DNA of 64,000 nucleotides from Corella eumyota (lineage: Eukaryota > Chordata > Ascidiacea > Phlebobranchia > Corellidae). The translations under genes and the position numbers were made by a program. A model generated the notes under the pieces. The model worked only from the letters and a program-made list of their open reading frames with translations. It had not been told where the DNA came from and ran no database searches. The first letter of the stretch is position 1, and every line of letters begins with the position of its first letter. This document shows positions 63,480 to 64,000 of this stretch, in pieces. The stretch lies in the NCBI GenBank assembly GCA_963082875.1, contig OY720100.1, positions 12,486,591-12,550,590 on the forward strand, written 5' to 3'.

Positions 63480-64000
63480 ATGGTGATATATAGCCTTTTG
63501 GACTTCTTACTGATTATTTTATGTATTTCAACTTTAAGTAAAGGAGGTAAGAAATTTTTGACAACACAATAATATTACAACTTTTTTGTCTTAACTTTTC
63601 GTCTTGCTACATACCTGTAATTACAAAACAAACCTTTGCATAAGTAACCTATCATATTGTGTTGATGTTTACATAGCATGCTGTAACAGCATAGTTGGAA
63701 TTGAAGATACTATATACAGTTTATCAGACAATCAACTTAATGTGGAAAATGCTGAGAATAATTGCAAGGAAAATGGTGGAAATTTGGCTTTAATTCGAAA
63801 TCAACAAACAAATGATTTCATTGTCACTCTTATTAACAACAAATATAGAAATGGTAAGTTTAAATTCATATGTATGATTAACAGTTTGCACCTTAGCATT
63901 AAAATGGTCAAATAATAAAATTTTATGTTCCTATTAATTTTGAAGATGTAGGCTACTTAAAAAATGGGTTTTTGCTTTTTAATATATAGATTAATATTTA
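63480..64000 (+). CDS. Copy 13: first two exons of a receptor, cut by the window end
   Basis: E1 63480-63546 (MVIYSLLDFLLII...) and E2 63677-63853 (ACCNSIVG..., AENNC, GGNLALI) are open and identical in protein to copy 7. By the constant offset, E3 would begin at 64009, just outside. Whether it shares the copy 7 stops in E4 and E8 and the retroposon in E10 cannot be seen. Confidence 0.8.

Larger units (their letters stand above)
44950..64000 (+). repeat. Second copy of a roughly 19-kb segment (14066-33116), offset 30,884
   Basis: From about 44.95 kb to the window end, exons, introns and spacers match 14066-33116 base for base at a constant offset of 30,884. The differences I noticed are 16834/47718 (T/A), 18155/49039 (C/T), 28826/59710 (T/G), 32435/63319 (A/T) and 32540/63424 (A/T). 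Either the duplication is very recent or part of it is an assembly artefact, such as the two haplotypes laid end to end. Confidence 0.92.

Noticed and set aside
1-64000. tRNA, rRNA, snRNA or microRNA genes
   Set aside because: No cloverleaf with A and B boxes, no conserved ribosomal segment and no convincing long hairpin was found by eye. The only clear hairpin is the inverted satellite edge at 42089-42222.

Overview
The window is an AT-rich, intron-dense stretch of an animal genome. Everything recognisable in it belongs to one tandem family of cell-surface receptor genes, all on the + strand. The intact gene plan has 15 coding exons: a signal-peptide exon (E1); a C-type-lectin-like region (CTLD; E2 and E6, with E3-E5 between them); two fibronectin-III-like (FN3) domains (E7-E11); one transmembrane helix (E12); and a short cytoplasmic tail (E13-E15) ending in two Tyr-x-Asn motifs, YANV and YENQ/YENY. 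The species cannot be fixed from the sequence. The tandem receptor array, short AT-rich introns and tyrosine-motif tails fit an invertebrate such as a tunicate or cnidarian, but that is inference. No RNA gene, CRISPR array, bacterial gene or viral fossil was seen.

Layout. Thirteen gene units can be traced, named copies 1-13 here: 1 (1496-5330), 2 (6270-10031), 3 (12504-16518), 4 (17838-22014), 5 (23350-26609), 6 (27720-31365), 7 (32596-36567), 8 (38993-41945, no membrane or tail exons), 9 (43830-47402, no signal exon), 10 (48722-52898), 11 (54234-57493), 12 (58604-62249) and 13 (63480 to the window edge). Copies 1 and 12 have fully open, canonically spliced reading frames of 579 residues. Copy 6 equals copy 12 except for a lost splice acceptor. 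Copy 3 has a one-base homopolymer frameshift. Copies 2, 4, 5, 7, 10 and 11 carry stops or deletions in the full-length form. Copies 8 and 9 are separated by a 168-bp satellite array and are phase-compatible, so they could be read as one 1046-residue gene with a doubled ectodomain.

The array is a higher-order repeat of five gene types. Copies 1-5 correspond to copies 6, 7, 8/9, 10 and 11, and then 12 and 13. The spacing is about 26.0-26.5 kb in the first cycle and exactly 30,884 bp in the second. The excess is accounted for by a local 4,393-bp duplication that contains the satellite. From about 44.95 kb to the end, the window is a nearly perfect copy of about 14.06-33.12 kb. I noticed only five differences; one of them makes or breaks a splice site.

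How the genes may work together (inference): the outer lectin/FN3 part differs between copies, most strongly in FN3 exon E10 and in E3-E5. The membrane-proximal tail with its paired YxN motifs is nearly constant. This pattern of variable outside and constant inside is typical of recognition-receptor families. Every exon block that could be exchanged is phase 1-1 or 0-0, so exons can be skipped or shuffled in frame. In copies 3, 4, 6 and 10 every disabling change lies in E3 or E5, exons that can be skipped as an E3-E5 block to give a compact canonical CTLD.
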